DNA of 64,000 bases from Haloferula sp. BvORR071 (GTDB taxonomy: Bacteria > Verrucomicrobiota > Verrucomicrobiia > Verrucomicrobiales > Akkermansiaceae): NCBI RefSeq assembly GCF_000739615.1, contig NZ_BATP01000022.1, positions 186,001 through 250,000 of the forward strand, given 5' to 3'. Below the pieces are notes generated by a model, which ran no database searches, was not told the origin of the DNA, and saw nothing but the letters and a program-made list of their open reading frames with translations. Position 1 is the first letter of the stretch. Each line of letters starts with the position of its first letter. Position numbers and translations under genes: made by a program. Positions 51,684 through 60,631 of this stretch are shown here, piece after piece.

Positions 51684-53162
51684 ATGCTGTTCAATTCCCT
51701 GCCCTTCCTGGTATTGCTGGCAGTCACGCTGCCGCTTTACTACCTCCCGCTTCCGGCGAGGTGGTCGCGGGTGTGGCAGGTCCTGCTGCTGCTGGGCGCG
51801 AGCGCGGTCTTCTACGCTTGGGAAGAACCACGGCTGCTGATCCTTCTCGGCTTCTCCTGCGTGATGAACGCGGTGCTGGTCGAGCGCATCATCCATCACC
51901 AGCGAGACCCGCAGGGCGCGCCTGCCGCGAAACGCTGGATGATCGGAGGCGTGATCGCGAACCTCGCGCTGCTCGCCTTCTTCAAATACGCGGGCATTCT
52001 GTTGGGATTGCTGCCCCACGGCGTGGTTCCTCCGGAGGCGGTGAAATGGGTGAAGTCGATCCCGCTGCCGATCGGCATTTCCTTCTACACCTTCCACGCG
52101 CTCAGCCTGCTGATCGACGTGCACCGCCGCCACGTGAGCGAGGAGACACGCGAGCGCCTTGGCCTCCAAGGGGCGGGGCGGGTGTCCTCGATGAAGGACC
52201 TCTCGCTCTACATCATCTTCTTCCCGCAGCTGGTCGCGGGGCCGATCGTCAAGGCGAAGAACTTCATCGACCAGATCCGCGAGAAGCTGTGGCGCGACAT
52301 CAATTGGGTGCAGGTGCGCCGCTATCTCATCACCGGCTACTTCCTCAAAATCTACGTGGCGGACAACCTCGCCGAGCAGACCGCGATGCTCACCATCGGC
52401 CCGAAGGCTCTGGCGGAGACCGCGCCGGTGCAACTGATGGCGCTACTCTATGGCTACGGCTTCCAGATCTTCGCGGACTTCGCCGGCTACTCGCTGATCG
52501 CGATCGGCCTCGGCATCATGTTCGGCTACCGCCTGCCGGAGAACTTCGACTTCCCCTACCTCTCGCGCAGCATCACGGAATTCTGGCGGCGCTGGCACCT
52601 CTCGCTTTCGGCATGGCTGCGCGACTACCTCTACATTCCGCTCGGCGGCAACCGCAAAGGCTCCGGCCGGACCTATCTAAATCTCTTCCTGGTGATGTTC
52701 CTCGGCGGCCTCTGGCACGGCGCGGAGTGGAAGTTCGCGCTGTGGGGCACGCTCCACGGTGTCTTCCTCGCGGTGGAGCGCTTTCTCACGCGGCGGCGCG
52801 GCAAGCTTGAGGATCAGCCCGCCTCACCGCTCCACGCCATCGCGGGCTGGGTCTATACCTTCCATGCGGTGACGCTGCTCTGGCTCACCTTCCTGATGCC
52901 GGACATGGCCAGCATCGGAGCCTTCTTCAAGGGCTTGGCCAGTGCCAAGCTCTCAATCCCCGGCCAGCCGCTCTTCGCCCTTGCGATGTATGGCGGCCCG
53001 GTGATCGCCTACCATGCCTGGGGCTGGATCAAGGAGCACCGCCCGCTCTCCGCCGCGCGCTGGCAACATCCGCTGGTCGAAGCGAGCCTCCACGCCATGA
53101 TGGTCTTCCTGGTGCTCACGAATCCCGGCGCGCCGCGCGGCTTCATCTACTTCCAGTTCTAA
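51684..53162 (+). CDS. MBOAT family O-acyltransferase (AlgI-like), 492 aa
   Basis: The chain has about ten membrane helices and the AlgI-type signatures: IPLPIGISFYTFHALSLLID, IIFFPQLVAGPIVKAKNFID, YGYGFQIFADFAGYSLIAIG, SITEFWRRWHLSLSAWLRD, YIPLGGNRKG and FLGGLWHGAEWKFALWGTLH, which holds the active-site His. It transfers acetyl groups across the inner membrane to polysaccharides such as alginate or cell-wall polymers. The start MLFNSLPFLVLL is the typical family start. It is followed six bases later by an SGNH-type partner, the usual arrangement for two-step O-acetylation. Confidence 0.92.
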   Translation: MLFNSLPFLVLLAVTLPLYYLPLPARWSRVWQVLLLLGASAVFYAWEEPRLLILLGFSCVMNAVLVERIIHHQRDPQGAPAAKRWMIGGVIANLALLAFFKYAGILLGLLPHGVVPPEAVKWVKSIPLPIGISFYTFHALSLLIDVHRRHVSEETRERLGLQGAGRVSSMKDLSLYIIFFPQLVAGPIVKAKNFIDQIREKLWRDINWVQVRRYLITGYFLKIYVADNLAEQTAMLTIGPKALAETAPVQLMALLYGYGFQIFADFAGYSLIAIGLGIMFGYRLPENFDFPYLSRSITEFWRRWHLSLSAWLRDYLYIPLGGNRKGSGRTYLNLFLVMFLGGLWHGAEWKFALWGTLHGVFLAVERFLTRRRGKLEDQPASPLHAIAGWVYTFHAVTLLWLTFLMPDMASIGAFFKGLASAKLSIPGQPLFALAMYGGPVIAYHAWGWIKEHRPLSAARWQHPLVEASLHAMMVFLVLTNPGAPRGFIYFQF

Positions 53163-53168
53163 GCTACC

Positions 53169-53999
53169 ATGCGCCTCTACCCCATCGCCTTCCTCGCTGT
53201 GCTCGCCGCCTGTTTCGGCGCGCAGACGCTGGCGCTTCGCATGGCCGGCGGGCGCACGGTGAAAAGCGAGTCGAACTACTTTTCCTCGATCGCACGACTC
53301 CAGACCGGCAATCGCGAGGATGCCCGTATTCTCATGCTGGGGTCATCGATGACCGCGCGTCTCGCGGACCGCACCAAGCCGATCCCGGGCATCGTCAATC
53401 TCGGCTGCGACGGTGGCAGCGCGGTGATCACCCTGCGGGCCATCGACCGCGGCGACCTGAAAGCGGCACCCCTGGTCATTGTCGAAGCCAACATGCTGGC
53501 CTTCGAACTCGAGCACCGCGGCAAGGAGATCGCTGAATCGATCGGCTCGGACTGGTTCAAGCTCGGCACCCGCATCCCGAATCTCAGCGCCACCGCCCGG
53601 CCCACCGCTTTTGCCTACTCGAAGCTCCTGGCCCGCAACAACACCACCGCCAGCGGCTCACTGCCCATCGACACCAAGCCGCACCGGCTTGAGTCCGCGC
53701 CAGTGCCAGAGCTCGATCCCGCAGCCTCCGCCCTGGTGGATGAGCTGGCCGGCATCCTCAAGCGTTTGGAGGAACGCGGCAGCAAGGTGATCCTGCTGGT
53801 CCTCCCGCCCGGCATCGAGCCGGGCACGGTCCAAGGTGACCTGCCTGCTGTTCTCGCCAAACGCTCCGGCGTGCTGTGGTGGGATCTCACCGAGGGCCTG
53901 CCGAAGGATGCGGTGGGCTTCACCGATGGCTTGCATCTGGACACGGAGAGTGCGGGCAAGGTGCTCTCGCATGTCCTGTATGGTGTGGAGGGGATGTGA
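53169..53999 (+). CDS. SGNH-fold partner of the MBOAT acyltransferase (AlgJ/AlgX-like), 276 aa
   Basis: An N-terminal signal anchor (YPIAFLAVLAACFGAQTLAL) places the protein in the periplasm. Motifs of the SGNH hydrolase fold are present: ILMLGSSMTARL with Ser in the GDS-like position, GIVNLGCDGGSAV, KVILLVLPPGIEPG and the catalytic D-x-x-H of VGFTDGLHLDTESAG. Such proteins complete the acetyl transfer begun by the MBOAT partner. The gene lies six bases after the MBOAT gene. The polymer acetylated is unknown; the nearest polysaccharide genes are at 24-29 kb. Confidence 0.75.
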   Translation: MRLYPIAFLAVLAACFGAQTLALRMAGGRTVKSESNYFSSIARLQTGNREDARILMLGSSMTARLADRTKPIPGIVNLGCDGGSAVITLRAIDRGDLKAAPLVIVEANMLAFELEHRGKEIAESIGSDWFKLGTRIPNLSATARPTAFAYSKLLARNNTTASGSLPIDTKPHRLESAPVPELDPAASALVDELAGILKRLEERGSKVILLVLPPGIEPGTVQGDLPAVLAKRSGVLWWDLTEGLPKDAVGFTDGLHLDTESAGKVLSHVLYGVEGM

Positions 54000-54051
54000 G
54001 CATCAAGGCCCGCCTCGCGCCGGGCTCTCATATTGCTCTTTCACCCAGCGA

Positions 54052-54354
54052 CTACCCTCCTCTCGGCAGCGGGGAACAATAGCTGCGGAGAATTGAGGTA
54101 ACCCGCTGGTCCGCCACTCCGCCGGGCTCGTTGTTGATCATGGGGAAGCTCTTCGCCAGCGCTTCGGAGTGATAGATACGGTAGCGGTTCGGCATCGACT
54201 CCTCTTCAAGGCTCACGCCATGCAGCGGGCAGCGCTCGCTTGCAGGTGCCCGCAGATCCAAAATCCGCGGCCGGGAGCGAAAATACATCACCCCTGCGCC
54301 ACTGAGCACACAGGCGGTCAAGAACAGCGCGATGATTTTCGAGCGCTTGGTCAT
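54052..54354 (-). CDS. Small membrane-anchored protein of unknown function, 100 aa
   Basis: An N-terminal membrane helix (IIALFLTACVLSGAGVMYF) precedes a short domain with ERCPLHGVSLEEESMPNRYR, a CPxHG pattern I have seen in small verrucomicrobial proteins, and a C-terminal VTSILRSYCSPLP. It might also be a lipoprotein (LTAC). No function is known. It converges on the SGNH gene. Confidence 0.55.
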   Translation of the reverse strand: MTKRSKIIALFLTACVLSGAGVMYFRSRPRILDLRAPASERCPLHGVSLEEESMPNRYRIYHSEALAKSFPMINNEPGGVADQRVTSILRSYCSPLPRGG

Positions 54355-54406
54355 ACGGTCTCATCCCCGGACTAACACGCCCTCACCCTTCCGACAAGTT
54401 GCGGCT

Positions 54407-55267
54407 TCAATCCGGAAACACGATCGCCCGGTGGCCGTCGATGATCGTGCGGTCATGCACGTGATAGCGGATCCCCTTCGCCAGCGCGATCCGCTCGCAA
54501 TTCCGCCCCAAGCGCACGAGGTCATTCGGCGCGTGGAAGTGCTGCACGCGCTCGACCTCTTGCTCGATGATAGGTCCGGCATCCAGATCCGCGGTCACGT
54601 AGTGGCAGGTCGCGCCGATCAACTTCACCCCGCGCTCATAGGCCTGCTTATACGGATTCGCTCCGATGAAGGCGGGCAGGAAGCTGTGGTGGATATTGAT
54701 CAGGCGCCCGGCGAAATCGCGGCAGAAGTCATCCGGGATGATCTGCATGAAGCGCGCGAGCACGGCCAGCTCCACATTCTCCTCCGCCAGGATCCCGCGG
54801 ATCTTCTTGAAGCCATCTTCCTTCGCCGCGCCATCCATCTCGACCAGGTGGAAGGGAATCCCCGCCCGCTCAGCGATCGCCCTGCAGGTATCGCGGTTGC
54901 CGATGATCGAGGTGATCTCGACCGGCATCTCGCCGATCTCCGCGCGCCACAGGATCTCGTTCAGGCAGTGGTCGGTCTTGGTGACCAGCACCGCGGTGCG
55001 CATCTTGTAGGGCAGCTTGCGGAAGTGCCACTGTGCCCGCATCGAGCGGCCCAGGGTGCCGAAGCCCTCGATGAAGTCCTCCGGCTCCACGTCCAGCTCG
55101 CCGGTCTCGATCTCCAGGCGAGCGAAGAAGCGCAGCGAAAGCTTGTCTGTGAACTGCGCGAACTCGATCAAGTTTCCGCGGTGACCCGCCACGTAGCTGG
55201 CGATCTTCGCGACGATCCCGGGCTGGTCGGGGCAACTGAGCTTGAGAATCAATCCGGAGCGAAGCAT
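54407..55267 (-). CDS. purU: Formyltetrahydrofolate deformylase
   Basis: The 286-residue enzyme hydrolyses 10-formyl-THF to formate and THF, supplying formate for purine synthesis and balancing one-carbon units. An N-terminal ACT domain (LILKLSCPDQPGIVAKIASY) is followed by a formyltransferase-like domain with RLINIHHSFLPAFIGANPYK and ATCHYVTADLDAGPIIEQEV, which carry the Asn/His/Asp active site. Start at 55267 (MLRSGLIL) fits the family; upstream sequence in frame is low-complexity and not conserved. Single gene, not clearly in an operon. Confidence 0.95.
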   Translation of the reverse strand: MLRSGLILKLSCPDQPGIVAKIASYVAGHRGNLIEFAQFTDKLSLRFFARLEIETGELDVEPEDFIEGFGTLGRSMRAQWHFRKLPYKMRTAVLVTKTDHCLNEILWRAEIGEMPVEITSIIGNRDTCRAIAERAGIPFHLVEMDGAAKEDGFKKIRGILAEENVELAVLARFMQIIPDDFCRDFAGRLINIHHSFLPAFIGANPYKQAYERGVKLIGATCHYVTADLDAGPIIEQEVERVQHFHAPNDLVRLGRNCERIALAKGIRYHVHDRTIIDGHRAIVFPD

Positions 55268-55340
55268 GGCAGGCGACCGGATTGAGACTGGCCGGGGGGC
55301 GCTTGGCAAGGCGGGGGCGTGTCGCGACGCCCCGGGCCGA

Positions 55341-55727
55341 TCAGTAGGGAATGCCCGGCCTAACGCCGATAGCGCGCAAGCCGCAGCGCCACACCAGCCA
55401 GAGCAGGAACAGCATGACCCCCAGCCAGATGGCTCCGCCGCCGATCCAGGACGGCAGTGCCTCCCGGACCACCTCCGCCCTCGCGGCATCCCAGCCTTGG
55501 GCGGGCTCGCTCTCATACCGGGAGGAAAGGCTGTGGAAGATCCCCTCGTCGATCACGCTCACTGCCAGGCCCAGGATCCCGAGCCAGAGGAGAGCCGCGC
55601 ACGAAAGGACAAACACCAGCACCCATGCCGTGGCCTGCGACAGGAAGCTGCCATCGCCGTCTGAGACGCGATAGGGAGTGAAGATTTCGCCGCACTCCTC
55701 CTCCGGTCTGCTGATCCTGTGAGGCAT
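55341..55727 (-). CDS. Two-helix membrane protein of unknown function, 128 aa
   Basis: From the ATG at 55727 the product has two membrane helices (ATAWVLVFVLSCAALLWLGI and SWIGGGAIWLGVMLFLLWLV) with a short loop. An in-frame extension to 55799 is polar and unlikely. I recognise no family. It lies between cysK and purU on the same strand. Confidence 0.55.
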   Translation of the reverse strand: MPHRISRPEEECGEIFTPYRVSDGDGSFLSQATAWVLVFVLSCAALLWLGILGLAVSVIDEGIFHSLSSRYESEPAQGWDAARAEVVREALPSWIGGGAIWLGVMLFLLWLVWRCGLRAIGVRPGIPY

Positions 55728-55803
55728 AGGCGGCGACTCTACCCGGTCCGCGGCATTCACGGTGTGAAATGACGGCGAATTTCTTCGGGCCGGCCCCAAG
55801 AAA

Positions 55804-56814
55804 TCACACCGGATCCAGCAGCACCTCCAGCGGCATGTTCGGATCCAGCCCGTTCTCCAGCAGCCAGTCGCGGTTGAAGAGCTTCGATTGATACTTCACC
55901 CCGGAATCGCAGAGGATGGTCACGATCGTCTTGCCGGGCCCTTGCTCCAAGGCATAGCGCAGCGCTCCCGCGGCATTGATCCCACTGGAGAGCCCCACGA
56001 AAATCCCTTCCTCATGCAGGAGCTGATAGACGATCGAGAGCGCGAGCTGATCGGGAATCCGGTAAGCCTTGTCCACCGGTGCGCCCTCCACGTTCTTGGT
56101 CACGCGCCCTTGGCCGATACCCTCCGCCACGGAATCGCCGTCGTCATCATCGAGGTTGCCGTTGGTAAACCATGACCACATGGCGGCACCACAAGGGTCA
56201 GCACAGATGACGGCCACCTGCGGGTTCTGCTCCTTTAGGAACTGCGAGGTGCCGGACAAGGTGCCGCCGGTGCCGATCGCCGCGACGAAGGCGTCTACCG
56301 TCCCGCCCGTCTGTGCCCAGATCTCCGGGCCGGTCGTCTCGTAGTGCGCCTGGCGATTCGCCGTGTTGTCGAATTGGTTCGCCCAGAACCATCCGCGTTT
56401 CTCTGCCAGCCCACGGGCGATGTGATTGTAGTTGCCCGGATCGCTATATGGCTTCGCCGGCACCGGTATCACCTCCGCCCCCAGCGTGCGGAGCTGCTGG
56501 AACTTCTCAGGAGCTTGCGTCTCGGGAATCACAATCACGCTCTTGTAGCCGCGCGCATGGCCAATCACCGTCAGGCCGATACCCGTATTCCCCGCCGTGC
56601 CCTCGACGATGGTGTCGCCCGGCTTCAGCAAGCCCCGCCGCTCTGCATCCAGAATGATGCCAAGCGCCGCGCGGTCCTTCACCGAGCCACCGGGGTTCAT
56701 GAACTCCGCCTTGCCGAGGATCTCACAGCCGGTGAGCTCGGAGAGCTTGTTGAGACGGATGAGGGGCGTATTGCCCACGTGATGATCAAGCCCGTGATAG
56801 GAGGGTCGGCTCAT
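55804..56814 (-). CDS. cysK: Cysteine synthase (O-acetylserine sulfhydrylase)
   Basis: The PLP enzyme makes cysteine from O-acetylserine and sulfide. The PLP lysine lies in NPGGSVKDRAALGIIL, the pyridine-phosphate loop is EGTAGNTGIGLTVIG and GTGGTLSGTSQFL, and the substrate loop is SSGINAAGALRYAL. At 336 residues it is a little longer than E. coli CysK. It is the last gene of the encapsulin operon, 17 bases after the serine acetyltransferase gene, so both steps of cysteine synthesis are made together with the desulfurase. Confidence 0.94.
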   Translation of the reverse strand: MSRPSYHGLDHHVGNTPLIRLNKLSELTGCEILGKAEFMNPGGSVKDRAALGIILDAERRGLLKPGDTIVEGTAGNTGIGLTVIGHARGYKSVIVIPETQAPEKFQQLRTLGAEVIPVPAKPYSDPGNYNHIARGLAEKRGWFWANQFDNTANRQAHYETTGPEIWAQTGGTVDAFVAAIGTGGTLSGTSQFLKEQNPQVAVICADPCGAAMWSWFTNGNLDDDDGDSVAEGIGQGRVTKNVEGAPVDKAYRIPDQLALSIVYQLLHEEGIFVGLSSGINAAGALRYALEQGPGKTIVTILCDSGVKYQSKLFNRDWLLENGLDPNMPLEVLLDPV

Positions 56815-56831
56815 GGGAGCAGTAAATGAGG

Positions 56832-57821
56832 TTAGATCGACCAGAGCAAGTCCGCCTGATCGCGACCCCTGCCCTTCCGGATGGGCTTGGTCTTGATGCT
56901 GAGATTTTTCTCTTCGTAGATGACGAGCGAGTTCGGCGGCACGCTGTTCATCAGGAAAACGTTGGCACCGATGGTCGAGTTCTCGCCGATCACCGTATCC
57001 CCGCCCAAGATCGTCGAGTTCGGGTAGATCGTGACATTGTCGCCCAGATCCGGGTGCCGCTTGAGGCCCTTCACCACGTTGCCATCCTCGTCCTTGATGA
57101 AGGTCCGTGTACCCAGCGTGACCCCGTGGTAGATCTTGCAGTGGTTGCCGATGTAGCAGGTCTCACCGATGACCACGCCAGTGCCGTGGTCGATGAAGAA
57201 GTGCGAGCCGATGCTGGCTCCCGGATGGATGTCGATACCGGTGCGGGAGTGCGCCCACTCCGTCATCATCCGCGGAATGATCGGCGCTCCGGCACGGTAG
57301 AGGCGGTGCGCCAGCCGCTGAATCGAGATGGCCTCGATGAAGGGATAGGAAAGGATCACTTCCTCCCGGCTGCGAGCGGAAGGATCATTGGCGAAGGCCG
57401 CCTCGATATCCGTGCGCAGCACCTCACGCACGATGTGGAGCGCACGGCAGAATTTCTGCATGATCGGCGGCGTCCTTCCCGTCGGAGTGTTCGGATTGCC
57501 GATCCGCACACTCTTGCGCACCTGGTCTTCCAAGCGCGAGATCACGTCCCACAAGCGCCGCGCGGTTAGTTCCGCCAGCGTCCCGTTCGCCACCACGTCG
57601 CTATCCAGGAAGCCGGGAAAGAGCAGCTTCAGCAGATCCTCGCAGATTTCGCCGACGATGTGCTTCGAAGGCAGATTGAGAGCATCAGCATTGTTCCACC
57701 CACCGAAGCGTTCGTATGAGGCGATCAACTTCGGCACATACTCGCCGTAGGGGATCTCGAACGGCGAAACGGTGGTCTTGTCGAACTTGGAAACGGATAG
57801 GGGCGTTTCGCTCATGATCAT
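56832..57821 (-). CDS. cysE: Serine O-acetyltransferase
   Basis: The enzyme makes O-acetylserine from serine and acetyl-CoA. The C-terminal half is a left-handed beta-helix with hexapeptide repeats (GIDIHPGASIGSHFFIDHGT, GVVIGETCYIGNHCKIYHGV, VTIYPNSTILGGDTVIGENS, TIGANVFLMNSVPPNSLV), including the catalytic DHGTG His. An extended N-terminal helical region (about 170 residues) makes it 329 residues, longer than E. coli CysE, a form known in encapsulin-linked operons. The ATG at 57821 overlaps the rhodanese stop by four bases. It feeds CysK directly downstream. Confidence 0.93.
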   Translation of the reverse strand: MIMSETPLSVSKFDKTTVSPFEIPYGEYVPKLIASYERFGGWNNADALNLPSKHIVGEICEDLLKLLFPGFLDSDVVANGTLAELTARRLWDVISRLEDQVRKSVRIGNPNTPTGRTPPIMQKFCRALHIVREVLRTDIEAAFANDPSARSREEVILSYPFIEAISIQRLAHRLYRAGAPIIPRMMTEWAHSRTGIDIHPGASIGSHFFIDHGTGVVIGETCYIGNHCKIYHGVTLGTRTFIKDEDGNVVKGLKRHPDLGDNVTIYPNSTILGGDTVIGENSTIGANVFLMNSVPPNSLVIYEEKNLSIKTKPIRKGRGRDQADLLWSI

Positions 57822-58354
57822 GATCGGGCGCGCTGGTTCCATGGAGCCTTGGCGATCAAGAGACCCATCCCGCACCAACCGGAAATACCTGCAAATATCA
57901 GACCCGTGCCGACGAAGGCAGACAGGCCGAAGAAACCGCGATGGACGAACCACCCCAACAACACGCCGGTGAGCACCAAGCTCCCCGCAGCGATGCAAAC
58001 CTGACGCTCCAGCGAGATCACCTTCGACTCTCCGCGCGTGACCGGGAGATTCGCTGCGACCCAAGCCTGGGTGCCACCGGAGACCACAATGGCATTCTCA
58101 TACCCCGCGGCAGCGAATTGATCGGCCGCCTTCTGCGCCCGTGCGCCGGATTGGCAGAGAATGTAGATCGGCTCCGTACCCGGCAGCTCGCCCTTGTCGA
58201 TCAACTGCTTCGGCGTGAACCCGCCCAAGGGGAGATTCCGCGCCTGCGGCACATGGACTTCATCGAATTCCAGCGGAGTCCGCACATCGATGACGACCAA
58301 GGAGGAATCCTCATCCAGCAGGCTCTTCAAATTGGTGGGTGAAATCGCGCTCAT
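57818..58354 (-). CDS. Rhodanese-like sulfurtransferase with C-terminal membrane helices, 178 aa
   Basis: Residues 1-105 are a rhodanese domain with active-site Cys in YILCQSGARAQKA and the family strands VVIDVRTPLEFDEVHVPQAR. The C-terminal 60 residues hold two hydrophobic segments (VCIAAGSLVLTGVLLGWFVH, FFGLSAFVGTGLIFAGISGW) of the DUF2892 type, anchoring it in the membrane. Rhodaneses carry persulfide sulfur and here would move it to or from the encapsulated desulfurase. Start chosen at the ATG 58354; a TTG at 58378 is less likely. It is five bases after the HAD gene and overlaps cysE. Confidence 0.9.
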   Translation of the reverse strand: MSAISPTNLKSLLDEDSSLVVIDVRTPLEFDEVHVPQARNLPLGGFTPKQLIDKGELPGTEPIYILCQSGARAQKAADQFAAAGYENAIVVSGGTQAWVAANLPVTRGESKVISLERQVCIAAGSLVLTGVLLGWFVHRGFFGLSAFVGTGLIFAGISGWCGMGLLIAKAPWNQRARS

Positions 58355-58358
58355 ATTT

Positions 58359-58829
58359 TCAGGATCGGAGTGTGGCAAGCAGGCGCCGGGGATGTATCAA
58401 GAGGTCGAGGGCATCGAGAATATTCGGAGCCACAAGGTCCGCCCTTTGAATGGCGCCGAAGGCGGCTCCTTCCTTCTGGACGACCACAATGCCAAGCGCG
58501 GCGGCTTCCAGCATCAGGCGGTCGTTGCGACCGTTGCCGATCGCCACAACCCGGTCCAGGCCGAGCTCGCGAATGTATTCCAGCTTGGTCTCCGCCTGCG
58601 CCTCGGCGGAGATGATCCGCAACTTCACCGGGGCATTCGCCAGTTGCGATGCCGCCTGCTGGTGCGAATCCGCAGTGACCACGTGCAACGAGAGCTCCCC
58701 CGCCAGGCAGCGCAGCTTCTCCAGCACACCGAGCTCCAGGCTGCCATCAAGTGCCAGGGTGCCGTTGTAGTCCATGACGAGGTGCTCAAGCCTGAGCTGG
58801 TCGAACCCGGGAATATCGATTTCAAGCAT
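58359..58829 (-). CDS. HAD-superfamily hydrolase (soluble P-type-ATPase-like), 156 aa
   Basis: A compact HAD fold: motif I in HLVMDYNGTLALDG (nucleophile Asp, with N-G instead of the common D-G), motif II near HVVTADSH and motif IV VVAIGNGRNDRLMLEAAALG. This resembles the phosphatase domain of P-type ATPases without membrane parts (COG4087 type). Substrate unknown. The gene sits between the encapsulin desulfurase and rhodanese with 17- and 4-base gaps, so it belongs to the operon, but its part in sulfur metabolism is unexplained. Confidence 0.78.
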   Translation of the reverse strand: MLEIDIPGFDQLRLEHLVMDYNGTLALDGSLELGVLEKLRCLAGELSLHVVTADSHQQAASQLANAPVKLRIISAEAQAETKLEYIRELGLDRVVAIGNGRNDRLMLEAAALGIVVVQKEGAAFGAIQRADLVAPNILDALDLLIHPRRLLATLRS

Positions 58830-58846
58830 GAGTCCTACAGTCGGGT

Positions 58847-60631
58847 TCAGCGCCGCGCGATCTGGTGCAGCGCTTGGATCAGCGTGTCCACGTCAGCACG
58901 GTTGTTGTAGAAGGCCAGCGAGGGCCGCACCGTGCCCTCCCCGCCGAAGTGGCGCACGGCTGGCATCGCGCAGTGGTGACCGGCCCGCACCGCAATCCCC
59001 TGCTGGTCCAGATACTTGGCCACCCGCTCATTGGGGACACCAGGGATCACAAATCCGAAGACGCTGGCCTTGTGGCTCGCCGTGCCGATCGGCCGGACGC
59101 CCCGGACCGAGCGCAGCGCTTCCTCCGCATACTCAAGCAGCGAATGCTCGTACGCCGCCAGCGCCGGAATCCCGAGGCCCATCATGTAGTCGATCGCCGC
59201 GCCGAGCCCTACCACCCCGGCTATGTCCGGCGTACCGGCCTCGAATTTTTCCGGTGCTGCATTGAAGACCGTCTTCTCGAAGCTCACGTCCTTGATCATG
59301 TGGCCCCCGCCTTGCCATGGCGGCATCGCCTCCAGCAGATGCGGTTTCCCGTAGAGAGCTCCGATGCCTGTCGGAGCAAACACCTTGTGACCGGAGAACA
59401 CGAAGAAGTCCGCGTCCATCGCTTGCACGTTGATCGGCAGGTGAGGCGTCGATTGAGCTCCATCCACCAGCACCGGGATGCCGCGGGCATGGGCCATTGC
59501 GATGATCTCCTCCACCGGATTCACGGTCCCCAAGGCATTCGACACCTGGGTCACGGAGACGATCTTGGTCCGGTCTGTTAGAAGCTTCGGCAGTTCCTCG
59601 ATCAGGAGTTCACCGCGATCATTGATCGGGATCATCCGCAGCGTGGCACCCAGTTGGCCGGCGAGAATCTGCCACGGCACGATATTCGCGTGATGCTCCA
59701 GCTGGCTGAGCAGGATCTCGTCGCCCTCGCCGATGTTCTGCCGACCCCAGCTTTGGGCCACCAGATTGATCGCCTCCGTGGTGCCGCGGACGAAGACGAT
59801 CTCCTTCGCATCCCCCGCCCCGAGGAACTGACGCACTTTCTCACGCCCACCCTCGAAGAGCTCGGTCGAGCGCGCCGCCAGCGTGTGGGCCGCGCGGTGG
59901 ATGTTCGAGTTATCGCGTGAATAGAAGCGGGAGGTCGCATCGATCACCGCCTGCGGCTTGTGGGTGGTCGCCGCGTTATCCAGCCAGACCAGGCTGTTGC
60001 CATTGATGTGCTGCTGGAGAGCAGGGAAATCCTTGCGGACACCCTCGATATTGAACTCCGGCAGGGCGGCGAAGGGCGAAGGTTGCGTTCCGAAGGAGCT
60101 GAAGGCATTCACCCCCGGGAGATCCTTGAGGAAGTAGAACTGCGGCTCCGCGGAGATGCCGGGCAGGCCAAGCTCTCCGATCGGCAAAGCCTTCGCCGCC
60201 GGGGCTTCCACCCGGGAGTTCAGGCCCCGCGTGTAGAAGGATGGCTCACCGAATTCATGCGTGCGCCCATCCCCCGGATGGTGCGCCCCGCTCGGCGGCC
60301 GCGCGCTCTTCGCTGCCGGCTCGGGTTCCGCGGCAACCACCGTCGGGTGGACTGGCGGTGCCGAAGCAGCGGAAGCATTCGGAAAGCCGCCGGACAAGGC
60401 GATGTCCCGGCCACCGCCCGGCGCCACCGGAGATTCCAGAGGATTCGCCGGGATCTCGGTGGGCACTCCCGCGGCGGTCCGCGGCAAGGACACCGGAACC
60501 GTCGGCACATTCGCCTCCCCCATCGCACCAGAGAACAACTCCTTGGCCAAACGCGAGATCAACGCGGTCTCCATGGACTCCGCGGCGTTGCCAAAGGATG
60601 GTGGCGCAGATTCAAGCCTTGGGATAGACAT
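58847..60631 (-). CDS. Encapsulin-cargo cysteine desulfurase (SufS-like) with long N-terminal extension, 594 aa
   Basis: Residues about 195-594 are a group II cysteine desulfurase: DNAATTHKPQAVIDATSRFY, the PLP lysine K416 in FVFSGHKVFAPTGIGALYGK, the substrate site and catalytic C554 in VRAGHHCAMPAVRHFGGEGT. It takes sulfur from cysteine, giving alanine and a persulfide. Residues 1-190 are an unusual Pro/Ala/Ser-rich, low-complexity extension with short conserved-looking islands (SMETALISRLAKELFSG, HEFGEPSFYTRGLNSRVE). In family 2A encapsulin systems just such an extension directs the enzyme into the shell, and the shell gene is directly upstream (20-base overlap). The start at 60631 is preferred over 60679 because it begins right at the shell gene's end. 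Confidence 0.92.
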   Translation of the reverse strand: MSIPRLESAPPSFGNAAESMETALISRLAKELFSGAMGEANVPTVPVSLPRTAAGVPTEIPANPLESPVAPGGGRDIALSGGFPNASAASAPPVHPTVVAAEPEPAAKSARPPSGAHHPGDGRTHEFGEPSFYTRGLNSRVEAPAAKALPIGELGLPGISAEPQFYFLKDLPGVNAFSSFGTQPSPFAALPEFNIEGVRKDFPALQQHINGNSLVWLDNAATTHKPQAVIDATSRFYSRDNSNIHRAAHTLAARSTELFEGGREKVRQFLGAGDAKEIVFVRGTTEAINLVAQSWGRQNIGEGDEILLSQLEHHANIVPWQILAGQLGATLRMIPINDRGELLIEELPKLLTDRTKIVSVTQVSNALGTVNPVEEIIAMAHARGIPVLVDGAQSTPHLPINVQAMDADFFVFSGHKVFAPTGIGALYGKPHLLEAMPPWQGGGHMIKDVSFEKTVFNAAPEKFEAGTPDIAGVVGLGAAIDYMMGLGIPALAAYEHSLLEYAEEALRSVRGVRPIGTASHKASVFGFVIPGVPNERVAKYLDQQGIAVRAGHHCAMPAVRHFGGEGTVRPSLAFYNNRADVDTLIQALHQIARR

